Positions 32,173 through 39,933 of a stretch of DNA of 46,592 bases are shown in pieces. How positions within the stretch are numbered: position 1 is the stretch's first letter; each line of letters begins with the position of its first letter. A program made the translations under genes and the position numbers. Source of the stretch: JBBDWZ01 sp050732575. Its GTDB lineage: Bacteria; Gemmatimonadota; Gemmatimonadetes; Longimicrobiales; RSA9. The notes beneath the pieces are model-generated. The model made no database searches, was not told the DNA's origin, and worked only from the letters and a program-made list of their open reading frames with translations. Location: contig JBOHRF010000011.1 in the NCBI GenBank assembly GCA_050732575.1, positions 1 to 46,592 on the forward strand, given 5' to 3'.

Positions 32173-32808
32173 TTACTTCGAGTACAACTCCACGATCAGC
32201 TGCTCTTGCACGGCCAGCGGGATGTCGGCACGGCCCGGGCGCTCCAGGACTCTTCCCGTGCGTGTGGCTTCATCAACGGCCAGCCAGCGCACCGTGCTGG
32301 GACGCGTCTTGGATTGCAGCGACGCCTGCACGGGCAGCAGCTCTTTCGAGTCCGCATGCATGCGAATCTCGTCGCCGGCACGCACCTGGAAACTGGGCAC
32401 ATCCACCATACGCCCGTTTACCAATACGTGCCCGTGCTGCACGACCTGCCGCGCCTGCTTGCGACTCGAGGAAAAGCCCAGCCGATACAGGATGTTGTCC
32501 AGCCGCAGCTCCAGGCCAACCAGCAGATTCTCGCCCGTTACGCCCGACTGGTGCGCGGCGGTCTCGAACAGTGTCTTGAAATACCGTTCGGGCACGCCGT
32601 AGATGCGCTTCACCTTCTGCTTCTCGCGCAGTTGCTGCGAGTAGTCAGAGGTCTTCTTGCGCCGTGCTTGTGCGAGTCCGTGTTGACCAGGCGCGTAATT
32701 GCGCCGCTCGACCGGGCACTTCTCCGTGTAGCATTTCGTGCCCTTGAGGAAGAGCTTCTGCCCCTCGCGGCGGCAGAGCTTGCATACTGCTCCCGTGTAA
32801 CGACCCAT
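32173..32808 (-). CDS. rpsD: 30S ribosomal protein S4 (zinc-type)
   Basis: The 211-residue S4 nucleates 30S assembly and in several bacteria represses its own operon. The N terminus has four cysteines (CKLCRREG, then KCYTEKCPVERR), the zinc-binding C+ form. The S4 RNA-binding domain is visible at LELRLDNILYRLGFSSSRKQ. A 157 bp upstream spacer contains a foldable leader. A 94 bp spacer separates it from rpoA. Confidence 0.95.
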   Translation of the reverse strand: MGRYTGAVCKLCRREGQKLFLKGTKCYTEKCPVERRNYAPGQHGLAQARRKKTSDYSQQLREKQKVKRIYGVPERYFKTLFETAAHQSGVTGENLLVGLELRLDNILYRLGFSSSRKQARQVVQHGHVLVNGRMVDVPSFQVRAGDEIRMHADSKELLPVQASLQSKTRPSTVRWLAVDEATRTGRVLERPGRADIPLAVQEQLIVELYSK

Positions 32809-32837
32809 GCTGTGTTCCGTCTCCTGGTAGATGCTGC

Positions 32838-32878
32838 CGGGACTTCCTCCCGCCCGACGGGTGGCGGTTTACATCCCG
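32838..32878 (-). promoter_or_regulatory. Foldable leader segment upstream of rpsD
   Basis: In the 157 bp rpsK-rpsD spacer, CGGGA/TCCCG (outer, 32878-32874 with 32842-32838) encloses CCGCC/GGCGG (inner, 32867-32863 with 32854-32850). S4 is a known autoregulator that binds structured leaders, so this may be its site; the link is inference. The rest of the spacer shows nothing recognisable. Confidence 0.3.
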
Positions 32879-32965
32879 AGTTCTAGGTCCCACTACTGCG
32901 CCGCAACGCCCGTGGGAAATCTCATTACGCTCTTAGGTCTTTACCTTACACTCGTATGGACGTGT

Positions 32966-33361
32966 TCAGACGCGCCGCTTTTTCGGGGGTCGGCAGCCGT
33001 TGTGCGGAATCGGCGTCACATCCCGGATCGAGCGCACCTGCAAACCGGCGGCGGCCAGTGCCTGTATGGCCGACTCACGTCCGCTGCCCGGACCCTGCAC
33101 GCGCACGTGCACGCGCTTCATGCCCAGGTTCACGGCTTCGCGCGCCACCTGCTCGGCCGCAACCGTGGCCGCAAATGGTGTCGATTTCTTTGAGCCCTTG
33201 AACCCGGCTTTGCCCGAGCTGCCCCACACCACGACGTTGCCCTGCGAGTCGGTAATCGTTACCAGCGTGTTGTTGAAGGTCGCCTTGATATGCGCAATGC
33301 CTTCCGCCTCAACATGTCGCTTGGCGCGCTTTGGCCGTGCGCCCTTTTTTGGATTCGCCAT
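32966..33361 (-). CDS. rpsK: 30S ribosomal protein S11
   Basis: The 131-residue S11 forms part of the platform of the small subunit. Diagnostic segments are IAHIKATFNNTLVTITDSQG, GFKGSKKSTPFAA and the Arg-rich end TPIPHNGCRPPKKRRV. It follows rpsM after a 69 bp spacer holding a small hairpin. Confidence 0.96.
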   Translation of the reverse strand: MANPKKGARPKRAKRHVEAEGIAHIKATFNNTLVTITDSQGNVVVWGSSGKAGFKGSKKSTPFAATVAAEQVAREAVNLGMKRVHVRVQGPGSGRESAIQALAAAGLQVRSIRDVTPIPHNGCRPPKKRRV

Positions 33362-33394
33362 GCTCTGTTCCCCGCCGTATCACTTGCCATTGCC

Positions 33395-33419
33395 GCGTGA
33401 GGACGGTGACCTCACACGC
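33395..33419 (-). promoter_or_regulatory. Hairpin in the rpsM-rpsK spacer
   Basis: GCGTGTGAGG and CCTCACGC on the minus strand pair with a two-base bulge around a seven-base loop. No T run follows, so it is not a typical terminator. It may stabilise or process the operon mRNA. Confidence 0.35.
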
Positions 33420-33430
33420 GCTCGCGTCTG

Positions 33431-33811
33431 CTACTTCTTCGGCGCCTTCTTCTTGCCCGCAATCGCCATGCGCTTACCCTTGTGCGTGCGTGCATTCGTG
33501 TGCGTCCGCTGACCGCGCACGGGCAGGCCTTTACGGTGGCGCAGCCCACGGTAACAACCGATGTCCATCAGCCGCTTGATATTCATGGATACTTCGGTCC
33601 GCAGCGCACCCTCGACCTTATATTGGTTTTCGATCGCGCGGCGCAGCCGATTCACTTCATCATCGTTCAATTCGTGCACGCGCCGGTCCGGGTTTACGCC
33701 CGTGGTATGCAGGATACGCTGCGCGGTCGGCAGACCGATGCCGAAGATGTAAGTGAGCGCGACTTCGATGCGCTTGCTGCGCGGAAGATCGACGCCGGCT
33801 ATACGGGCCAT
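33431..33811 (-). CDS. rpsM: 30S ribosomal protein S13
   Basis: The 126-residue S13 bridges the subunits and contacts P-site tRNA. MARIAGVDLPRSKRIEVALTY is the family start; RGLRHRKGLPVRGQRTHTNA and a Lys-rich tail (GKKKAPKK) complete it. It follows rpmJ by 54 bp. Confidence 0.96.
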   Translation of the reverse strand: MARIAGVDLPRSKRIEVALTYIFGIGLPTAQRILHTTGVNPDRRVHELNDDEVNRLRRAIENQYKVEGALRTEVSMNIKRLMDIGCYRGLRHRKGLPVRGQRTHTNARTHKGKRMAIAGKKKAPKK

Positions 33812-33865
33812 ACATACCTCATGCGAGTTGCCAAATCGACCGCTCCGGATCCGGCGCGATCGGCG

Positions 33866-33982
33866 TTATCCTTGCCGCTGCTTGTGACGCGGGTTTTTCT
33901 TGCAGATGATGCGCACCACCCCGGCGCGTCGAATGACGCGACAGTGCTCACAAATCGGCTTTACGCTGCTGCGAACCTTCAT
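33866..33982 (-). CDS. rpmJ: 50S ribosomal protein L36
   Basis: This 38-residue gene is below the usual ORF size cutoff. Translation of the minus strand gives MKVRSSVKPICEHCRVIRRA, then GVVRIICKKNPRHKQRQG and a stop. Cys11, Cys14, Cys27 and His32 are the zinc ligands of the C+ form. GGGAGA lies upstream, and a promoter-like site sits about 35 bp further up. infA, normally just before it, is absent. Confidence 0.95.
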   Translation of the reverse strand: MKVRSSVKPICEHCRVIRRAGVVRIICKKNPRHKQRQG

Positions 33983-34017
33983 GATCCCCGTCTCCCGGGT
34001 TTCTTGAACAGCTTTTA

Positions 34018-34046
34018 AATGTAGACCGGGCTTTCACCTCGATCAA
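34018..34046 (-). promoter_or_regulatory. Sigma70-like promoter before rpmJ
   Basis: On the minus strand TTGATC (34046-34041) and TACATT (34023-34018) are exactly 17 bp apart, with 4/6 matches in each box. It lies in the 100 bp map-rpmJ gap and could drive rpmJ-rpsM-rpsK-rpsD-rpoA-rplQ-rpmB separately from the upstream ribosomal genes. Confidence 0.45.
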
Positions 34047-34082
34047 CCCCGCCTCCCTTGAAAACGTTCAATGCCTGACCCG

Positions 34083-34832
34083 TCATTGCGTCAGGATCCG
34101 GGGTCCATTCTCGGTAATGGCGACAGTATGCTCGAAGTGGGCGCTGCGCGAGCGGTCCGCCGTAACCACGGTCCAGCGGTCCGGGAGAGTCCGCACGCCC
34201 GGGGCACCCTCATTGATCATGGGTTCAATGGCCAGGACCAGGCCCGCCTGCAGCTTTAGTCCACGGCCCTGCTGCCCATAATTCGGTACCTGGGGTTCTT
34301 CATGAGGTCCCCGACCGATGCCGTGGCCCACCAGGTCCCTGACCACAGTGAAACCCGCAGCCTCTGCGGTTTTCTGCACGGCGTTTCCGATGTCGCCCAG
34401 GCGATTTCCGATACGGGCCTGATCTATGCCTCTTTCCAGGGAGGCTCGGGTTACGTCCAGCAGCAGCACCGCTGAGGGGTCGACTTCACCGACCGGATAG
34501 GTGACCGCGGCATCGGCGTACCAGCCGTTCAGCCGAACGCCTGCATCGATGCTCACTATATCACCTACCTTGAGAACGCGATTCCGTTTCGGGATTCCGT
34601 GCACTACCTCGTGGTTCATGGAAATGCACAGGCTGGCGGGAAATCCGTACAGACCCTTGAAGGCGGGTTCGGCTCCGGAGTGGCTGCGAATGTACTCCTC
34701 GCCGTAGTGGTCGAGCTGCCAGGTATTGCGGCCAGGTTGTACCTCAGGCCTCAGCAAATCGAACAACCGAGCCAGAATCTGACCGGCCTCGGCAATGGCC
34801 TCGATCTCCGCGTTCGACTTCAGGGGGATCAC
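34083..34832 (-). CDS. map: Type I methionine aminopeptidase
   Basis: This enzyme removes the initiator methionine from new proteins. The 249-residue protein keeps all dinuclear metal ligands: Asp96 (SIDAGVR), Asp107 (WYADAAV), His170 (LVGHGIG), Glu203 (AIEPMI) and Glu234 (AHFEHTV); His79 in NHEVVHGIP is the active-site histidine. The start is GTG at 34832, overlapping the adk stop as GTGA. The secY-adk-map order is standard. Confidence 0.95.
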   Translation of the reverse strand: MIPLKSNAEIEAIAEAGQILARLFDLLRPEVQPGRNTWQLDHYGEEYIRSHSGAEPAFKGLYGFPASLCISMNHEVVHGIPKRNRVLKVGDIVSIDAGVRLNGWYADAAVTYPVGEVDPSAVLLLDVTRASLERGIDQARIGNRLGDIGNAVQKTAEAAGFTVVRDLVGHGIGRGPHEEPQVPNYGQQGRGLKLQAGLVLAIEPMINEGAPGVRTLPDRWTVVTADRSRSAHFEHTVAITENGPRILTQ

Positions 34833-35476
34833 AGCCCGAGCGCCTTCCGGAGCGAGTCCTGAACTGCCTCGATGGGCCGATCGCCCGCGATTGCGTGCAC
34901 CGGTGTTTTGCCTTCTCGATAGTAGCCCAGCACGGGTTCGGTTTGCTGGCGATAAACGTCCAGCCGGCGCTTTACCGTGGCGGCCTCATCATCCGGCCGC
35001 TGCACCAGGGCATGACCGCAGCGATCGCAGGTGCCCGGTACGGCCGGCGGATCGAAGTATTCGTTATAAACGGCGCCGCACTGAGGACAGGACCGCCGGC
35101 CGCTCAAGCGTTGGACAATCGAGTCATCAAGAACATCGAGGACGAGCACATTGTCGATCGGTTTGCCGATCTCAGTCAACATGGAATCCAGCGCCTGCGC
35201 CTGCGTACGGGTACGCGGGAAACCATCCAGAATGAAACCACGCGCAGCGCGATCACCCAGCACGGACTCTTTGACCAGTCCTACCATGACCGGATCGGGC
35301 ACGAGCTCGCCGGCATCCATGAAGCGCCTGGCCTGTTGACCCAGCGGAGTGCCATCCCGCACAGCCTCACGCAGCAAGTCCCCGGTCGAGAGTTTGCGCA
35401 GACCCGTGGCCTGGGCCAACAACTCGCCTTGGGTACCCTTCCCGGCGCCGGGTGGACCAAACAAGATCACGATCAT
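34829..35476 (-). CDS. adk: Adenylate kinase (zinc-lid type)
   Basis: Adk interconverts ATP plus AMP and two ADP. The P-loop is GPPGAGKGT (7-15). The lid domain holds four cysteines (SCPQCG at 130/133 and TCDRCG at 150/153), a structural zinc site, with the long lid of bacterial enzymes. ATG 35476 with GGGAGAG upstream gives 215 residues; the frame to 35551 is a non-conserved extension. Confidence 0.95.
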   Translation of the reverse strand: MIVILFGPPGAGKGTQGELLAQATGLRKLSTGDLLREAVRDGTPLGQQARRFMDAGELVPDPVMVGLVKESVLGDRAARGFILDGFPRTRTQAQALDSMLTEIGKPIDNVLVLDVLDDSIVQRLSGRRSCPQCGAVYNEYFDPPAVPGTCDRCGHALVQRPDDEAATVKRRLDVYRQQTEPVLGYYREGKTPVHAIAGDRPIEAVQDSLRKALGL

Positions 35477-35498
35477 AGAGCGCTCTCCCAAAACACGA

Positions 35499-35523
35499 AG
35501 GGGAACCCACTCTGAGCTCCCCT
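35499..35523 (-). terminator. Weak hairpin in the secY-adk spacer
   Basis: AGGGGA and TCCCCT form a 6 bp stem with a 13-base loop in the 100 bp secY-adk gap, followed at a distance by TTTT. At most a weak or partial terminator. Confidence 0.2.
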
Positions 35524-35576
35524 CCGACGGTCTGGCGCCTGGCAACGGCAACCCACCGTGCCGACTCGACCCAAAA

Positions 35577-36899
35577 TCACGTGTTGCGCTGCCGACCCCG
35601 GAAGCGAACGCGCCCCTTCTTCATGAACCCTTCGTAATGGCGCAGCAGCAGGTGCTGCTGCATCTGCTGCACGGTATCCAGGGCCACACCCACCACGATC
35701 AGGAGTGAGGTGCCTCCAAACAAGAAACCCTGAATGTTGAACGCATCGATGATGAAGAACGGCAAGAGCGCGATTACCGTGAGATAAATCGCACCCGCCA
35801 GGGTGATACGGGTCAGGACGTAGTCAATGTAGTCCGCGGTCTTGGCGCCCGGTTTGACACCGGGGATGAACGCGCCCTGCTTTTTCAGGTTTTCCGCCAG
35901 ATCGACCGGGTTGAAGATGATCGACGTGTAGAAGTACGTGAAGAACAGGATGAGCACACCATAAGACACGTTATAGAGCCAGGCACCGGGCTGGAACAGA
36001 TTGGACATGCCGGTCAGGAAGCTCCCGCTGAAGAAGGCGGCGAACGTGCCCGGCAAGATGATGATGGACTGCGCAAAGATGATGGGCATGACACCGGAGG
36101 AGTTGATGCGCAGTGGGATGAAGCTCTTTTGTCCTTCGCGCACGCGTCCGCGGCCCATGACCTTGCGAGGGATCTGCACGGGGATCTTGCGCGCCGCCAT
36201 GGTCATGGCCACCACGCCCGCAATCACGCCTAACATGACGAGCACGAGCACGATGATCGGGAAGATGCCGATCACGCCCGTAGTGAGCTGCTCCCATGTG
36301 CGGGCCACGGCCTGCGGGAAAACTTCAATGATGGAGAAGAAGATGAGCAGAGACATGCCGTTGCCAATGCCGCGCTCAGTGATCTGCTCGCCCAGCCACA
36401 TGACGAATACGGCGCCTGTAGTCAGGACCACGGCGGTGGGCAAGAGGAAGCTGAACAGACCCGGTGTATGGACGGCATTGGGAATGTTTTGGATGAAGAC
36501 GGCATACCCGTACCCCTGGGCCAGGGCCAGTGCTACGGTGGCATAACGCGTCCATTGCGTCAGCTTCTTGCGCCCGTCTTCACCCTCCTTCTGCATCTTT
36601 TCGATGGAAGGCACCACCGCGGCCAACAGCTGGAACATGATGCTGGCCGAGATATAAGGCATGATTCCGAGCGAGAGCACGGTGGCGCGCGAAAGCGCGC
36701 CGCCCACAAACATGTCGTAGACACCGAAGAGCGTGGAGCCCAGCGCAGCGAATTGAGCCTGTAGCGCCGATACGTCGATGCCGGGTGCCGAGATATGCGC
36801 GCCGATTCGGTAGATGAACAGCGCCAGCAGCGTAAAGAGGATCTTCTCCTTCAGCTCCGGGATCTTGAACAGGTTGGCGATCGGATTTGCATTTGCCAT
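35577..36899 (-). CDS. secY: Protein translocase channel subunit SecY
   Basis: SecY is the channel of the Sec translocase and partner of SecA. The 440-residue protein has ten predicted membrane helices. Recognisable segments are SLGIMPYISASIMFQLL, WLGEQITERGIGNGMSLLIF and GRGRVREGQKSFIPLRINSSG, and the C-terminal cytoplasmic arm is basic. It lies in its usual place between rplO (4 bp) and adk. Confidence 0.96.
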   Translation of the reverse strand: MANANPIANLFKIPELKEKILFTLLALFIYRIGAHISAPGIDVSALQAQFAALGSTLFGVYDMFVGGALSRATVLSLGIMPYISASIMFQLLAAVVPSIEKMQKEGEDGRKKLTQWTRYATVALALAQGYGYAVFIQNIPNAVHTPGLFSFLLPTAVVLTTGAVFVMWLGEQITERGIGNGMSLLIFFSIIEVFPQAVARTWEQLTTGVIGIFPIIVLVLVMLGVIAGVVAMTMAARKIPVQIPRKVMGRGRVREGQKSFIPLRINSSGVMPIIFAQSIIILPGTFAAFFSGSFLTGMSNLFQPGAWLYNVSYGVLILFFTYFYTSIIFNPVDLAENLKKQGAFIPGVKPGAKTADYIDYVLTRITLAGAIYLTVIALLPFFIIDAFNIQGFLFGGTSLLIVVGVALDTVQQMQQHLLLRHYEGFMKKGRVRFRGRQRNT

Positions 36900-36903
36900 G
36901 GAA

Positions 36904-37350
36904 CTAATTTTCCACGAGCTCGACAGAGCCGCCTGCCGCCTCGATTTTGGCGCGCGCGGCCTGGCTGATGGCGTGCACCTTCAATTCGATTTTGCGCGAC
37001 AGTGCACCATCAGCCAGCACCTTGATGGGACGGCCCATGTCGGCCAGCCGATGCCGGTGCAGGACTTCCGGCGTCACCACGCTCTCCTCGAGACGCTGCA
37101 GAGCCCCTACGTTGACCACGTCATAGGTTGTGCGGAACGGATTCTTGAAGCCGCGCTTGGGTACCCGCCGCTGCAACGGCATTTGCCCACCTTCGAACCA
37201 GGCCGGGGTGCCGTGGTGACCTGTGCGCGCCTTCTGTCCTTTGTGGCCCTTGCCGGAGGTTTTACCCTTGCCCGAACCCGGGCCCCGACCCAGCCGTTTG
37301 CGGCCGCGATTCGCGCCTGCCGGCCGACTGAGATTGCTCAGGTCCGTCAT
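36904..37350 (-). CDS. rplO: 50S ribosomal protein L15
   Basis: The 148-residue protein has the Gly/Arg/Lys-rich N terminus of L15 (RKRLGRGPGSGKGKTSGKGH) and the C-terminal SQAARAKIEAAGGSVELVEN. It is a late-assembly 50S protein, cotranscribed with rpmD one base upstream. Confidence 0.96.
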   Translation of the reverse strand: MTDLSNLSRPAGANRGRKRLGRGPGSGKGKTSGKGHKGQKARTGHHGTPAWFEGGQMPLQRRVPKRGFKNPFRTTYDVVNVGALQRLEESVVTPEVLHRHRLADMGRPIKVLADGALSRKIELKVHAISQAARAKIEAAGGSVELVEN

Positions 37351-37351
37351 A

Positions 37352-37573
37352 CTACTCCTCGCCTTCTCCGAGTTCCGATACTGCTACCAGGTGCTGAACC
37401 TGGAATACCATTCCGCGAATGGCCGGATTGTCCGGCTGGATCACGGAGTCTTGATGGTGTTTGAGACCAAGTGCGCGCAGTGTGGCCCGCTGTCCGCCTG
37501 GCTTGCCCACGCCACTGCGGACCTGAGTGATGCGCAAGCGGGCCGGTTTTGAATCGGCCTTCTTTTTAACCAC
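37352..37573 (-). CDS. rpmD: 50S ribosomal protein L30
   Basis: The 73-residue protein has the L30 segments RLRITQVRSGVGKPGGQRAT and LRALGLKHHQDSVIQPDNPA. The start is GTG at 37573, overlapping the rpsE end by 8 bp, so translation is probably coupled. The C terminus has a short acidic tail (ELGEGEE). Confidence 0.93.
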   Translation of the reverse strand: MVKKKADSKPARLRITQVRSGVGKPGGQRATLRALGLKHHQDSVIQPDNPAIRGMVFQVQHLVAVSELGEGEE

Positions 37574-38171
37574 GACGCACCCCCAGCTCTTCGAGCGTTA
37601 TTCCGCGTTCCGCAGCTACCATTTCGGCCGTGACCAGCTGCTGCAGTCCATCCATGGTAGCACGCGCCACATTAATGGGGTTGTTGGAACCGAGACTCTT
37701 GGTCAATACGTCCGTGAGTCCCGCAGCTTCCAGGACGGCGCGCACAGGCCCGCCGGCAATCACTCCGGTTCCCGTTCCAGCCGGCTTGAGCAGGACACGT
37801 GCTGCGCCGTGACGGCCGAGCGATTCGTGGGGAATCGTGCCGTGAACGAGGGGCACGCGCACCATGCCGCGGCGCGCCTGCTCCAGGCCCTTGCGAATGG
37901 CCTCTGAAACCTCGTTCGCTTTACCCAACGCAATGCCAATGTTGCCCGCTCGGTCTCCGACGGCGACCAGCGCGGTGAAGGAGAAACGACGCCCGCCTTT
38001 TACGACTTTCGCCACGCGATTCACAAAAATCACGTTCTCAGCCATGTCGCCATCGCTGCGCGTGCGGCGAGTGCTCTCGCGCGCGTCCTTCATGGCCCGG
38101 CCTTCTTTGCCGCCACCGCCGGTTCCACCACCGCGCTGGCTTCCGCTACCCCGCTGATTCCGGTTTTCCAT
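37566..38171 (-). CDS. rpsE: 30S ribosomal protein S5 with Gly/Arg-rich N-terminal extension
   Basis: S5 affects decoding accuracy. The conserved body starts at NVIFVNRVAKVVKGGRRFSF and includes GVIAGGPVRAVLEAAGLTDV and SNNPINVARATMDGL. The frame is open to 38228, but ATG 38171 (MENRNQRGSGSQ) has AGGA 5 nt upstream and gives 201 residues. The first 42 or so residues are Gly/Arg/Ser-rich and not part of the usual protein of about 165 residues. An internal ATG at MAENVIF is another possible start. Confidence 0.94.
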   Translation of the reverse strand: MENRNQRGSGSQRGGGTGGGGKEGRAMKDARESTRRTRSDGDMAENVIFVNRVAKVVKGGRRFSFTALVAVGDRAGNIGIALGKANEVSEAIRKGLEQARRGMVRVPLVHGTIPHESLGRHGAARVLLKPAGTGTGVIAGGPVRAVLEAAGLTDVLTKSLGSNNPINVARATMDGLQQLVTAEMVAAERGITLEELGVRRG

Positions 38172-38190
38172 TCGTATCCTGGCCGTCTCC

Positions 38191-38574
38191 CTAGAACTCG
38201 AGTCCGCCTTCGCGTGCACCGTCGGCAAACGCGGCTACTCTGCCGTGGTAAAGATACCCGCCGCGATCGAACACGACTTTGGTGATCCCTGCCGCTTTTG
38301 CACGGTCGGCCAACAATTTGCCCGCCGCCTTGCTCAGCGCCTTCTTCGTGCCCTCATCGCTCTCCCGCAATTGCTTCAATTCAGGAGCCAACGTGGAGAT
38401 GCCGAGCAGCACTTTGCCCGCCGAGTCGTCCGTGATCTGACCCTGAATGTTCTTGGCCGATCGATGCACAACCAGACGCGGCCGTTCCGGTGAGCCGATT
38501 ACGCGGCGCCGAACGCGACGATGCCGCCGCTCGCGCAAGCTTTCTCGCTGTTTTGTCTTCTGCCTAAACGCCAT
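38191..38574 (-). CDS. rplR: 50S ribosomal protein L18
   Basis: L18 binds 5S rRNA. It has RRHRRVRRRVIGSPERPRL, VVHRSAKNIQGQITDD and the end VVFDRGGYLYHGRVAAFADG. ATG 38574 with AGAGGA just upstream gives 127 residues; the frame to 38619 would add a non-conserved tail. Confidence 0.95.
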   Translation of the reverse strand: MAFRQKTKQRESLRERRHRRVRRRVIGSPERPRLVVHRSAKNIQGQITDDSAGKVLLGISTLAPELKQLRESDEGTKKALSKAAGKLLADRAKAAGITKVVFDRGGYLYHGRVAAFADGAREGGLEF

Positions 38575-38615
38575 AATTCCTCTTCTGCGCGCCACTCGTG
38601 AAGTCCGTTTGTGCG

Positions 38616-38636
38616 TCACGCATCACGCATCGCTCA
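38616..38636. repeat. Heptamer repeat at the rplF stop codon
   Basis: TCACGCA-TCACGCA-TCGCTCA on the plus strand is two perfect heptamers and one degenerate copy. It spans the end of rplF, including its TGA, and the rplF-rplR spacer. Confidence 0.6.
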
Positions 38637-39182
38637 CTTGGCTCCTGCCTTGCCTGCCTTGCCTGCCTTGCGCCTGACTTGCTCACCCTGGTACCGGATG
38701 CCCTTCCCCTTGTACGGTTCGGGCGGTCGCACGGAACGAATCTCTGCGGCAACCTGGCCGACCTTCTGTTTGTCCGTACCTTCAATCACTACCACGGTTG
38801 GGCTCGACGTAGTGATCGTGATCCCGGGCGGTTCCGGGTAGCTGACGGGGTGTGAGTAACCGACGCTCAACACCAGCGTCTTGCCCTTTTTTTCCGCGCG
38901 ATAGCCCACGCCCACAATTTCGAGTGCCTTGCGGTACCCGGTCGTGACACCGTTCACCATGTTGGCGATCAAGGCGCGCGTCAGTCCGTGCAACGCCTTG
39001 TGCGGCTTGGTGTCCGAGGGTCGCTCGACTACGACCTTGCCATTCTCGACCCGAATCTTCAGCTCGGGGCGGAACGTTGTGGCCAGCTGTCCCTTGGGAC
39101 CGTCCACCTTCACGGTGGAGCCGTCGACCAACACCGTGACCTTATCCGGAATCGTGACGGGCTTATTGCCAATTCTCGACAT
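38634..39182 (-). CDS. rplF: 50S ribosomal protein L6
   Basis: The 182-residue protein starts MSRIGNKPVTIPDKVTV and has the second-domain signature SVRPPEPYKGKGIRYQGEQV, which contacts the sarcin-ricin loop region. The C-terminal tail is a short Lys-Ala-Gly repeat (KAGKAGKAGAK) encoded by a 9-mer microsatellite, not part of the usual protein. Confidence 0.96.
   Translation of the reverse strand: MSRIGNKPVTIPDKVTVLVDGSTVKVDGPKGQLATTFRPELKIRVENGKVVVERPSDTKPHKALHGLTRALIANMVNGVTTGYRKALEIVGVGYRAEKKGKTLVLSVGYSHPVSYPEPPGITITTSSPTVVVIEGTDKQKVGQVAAEIRSVRPPEPYKGKGIRYQGEQVRRKAGKAGKAGAK
38644..38670. repeat. Nine-base microsatellite in the rplF 3' end
   Basis: Three perfect copies of CCTGCCTTG on the plus strand encode three Lys-Ala-Gly units at the end of L6. 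In-frame slippage would change the tail length without breaking the gene. Confidence 0.85.
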
Positions 39183-39190
39183 CTCGCCTC

Positions 39191-39583
39191 CTACCAGACC
39201 AACGCCATGACTTCGCCACCCACGTTCTGCGCGCGAGCCTGGCGATCCGTCATCATACCCTTCGAGGTCGAGACAATCGCGATGCCCAGGCCGTTCCGCA
39301 CTTTCGGCAGATCCGTGGACGATCGGTAAATGCGGCGGCCCGGACGCGAGACGCGCTTGAGCTGCCGAATCACGGAGTGATCCTCGTAGTAACGCAGGTA
39401 CAGCCGCAGCACGCCATGCCGGCCGTCATCCAGGACTTTGTAGTCATGAATGAAGTGATTGTCTTTCAGAATGCGCGCAACTTCACTCTTGAGCTTGGAG
39501 ACCGGCATATCCACACGCTTCGCGTTGGCCTGCGCCCCGTTGCGTACCCGTGTCAACATGTCGCCAATTGGATCTGTCATCAT
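39191..39583 (-). CDS. rpsH: 30S ribosomal protein S8
   Basis: The 130-residue S8 has DPIGDMLTRVRNGAQANAKR at the start and LRYYEDHSVIRQLKRVSRPG and GLGIAIVSTSKGMMTDRQAR in the body. In E. coli it represses the spc operon. It may begin at either of two adjacent ATG codons (39583 or 39580), with AGGAGAG upstream. Confidence 0.96.
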   Translation of the reverse strand: MMTDPIGDMLTRVRNGAQANAKRVDMPVSKLKSEVARILKDNHFIHDYKVLDDGRHGVLRLYLRYYEDHSVIRQLKRVSRPGRRIYRSSTDLPKVRNGLGIAIVSTSKGMMTDRQARAQNVGGEVMALVW

Positions 39584-39606
39584 GTGGGTTCTGCTCTCCT
39601 ATAGTA

Positions 39607-39621
39607 TCCGGCCAACCCGGA
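39607..39621 (-). promoter_or_regulatory. Small hairpin upstream of rpsH
   Basis: TCCGG and CCGGA flank a five-base loop just before the rpsH ribosome site. The rest of the 108 bp rpsN-rpsH spacer holds GTGAACG heptamer copies and the palindrome CACGGCCGTG but no gene. Confidence 0.25.
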
Positions 39622-39691
39622 CTTGTAGGAAGTGGATTTCGTTTACGTTCTCGTTCACGAAGCCGTTCACGGCCGTGAGCGAGACGTTGCT

Positions 39692-39877
39692 TCACCAGCT
39701 CGCTTTGCGCACTCCCGGGATCTCGCCCTTGAGCGCCAATTCCCGGAAGCAGATTCGGCACATACCGAACTTGCGCAGGAACGCGCGTGGCCGGCCGCAC
39801 CGACCGCAGCGGTTGCCCGCCCGCACCTTGAACTTGGGTGCGCGTTTGTTTTTTTCGATCAGAGCTTTCTTCGCCAT
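39692..39877 (-). CDS. rpsN: 30S ribosomal protein S14, zinc type (S14 type Z)
   Basis: The 61-residue protein is the short zinc-binding S14, with CGRCGRPRAFLRKFGMCRIC holding the four cysteines. Many bacteria have the longer zinc-free form instead. It is in its usual place between rplE and rpsH. Confidence 0.96.
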   Translation of the reverse strand: MAKKALIEKNKRAPKFKVRAGNRCGRCGRPRAFLRKFGMCRICFRELALKGEIPGVRKASW

Positions 39878-39888
39878 CTCACACCCGT

Positions 39889-39907
39889 CGGATCGGCGTG
39901 CGATCCG
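39889..39907 (-). promoter_or_regulatory. Hairpin in the rplE-rpsN spacer
   Basis: CGGATCG and CGATCCG form a perfect 7 bp stem with a five-base loop, ending 11 nt before the rpsN ATG. No T run follows on the minus strand, so it is more likely an mRNA structural element than a terminator. Confidence 0.35.
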
Positions 39908-39933
39908 CGTTCCAGTTGACGCTCACGCACCGC

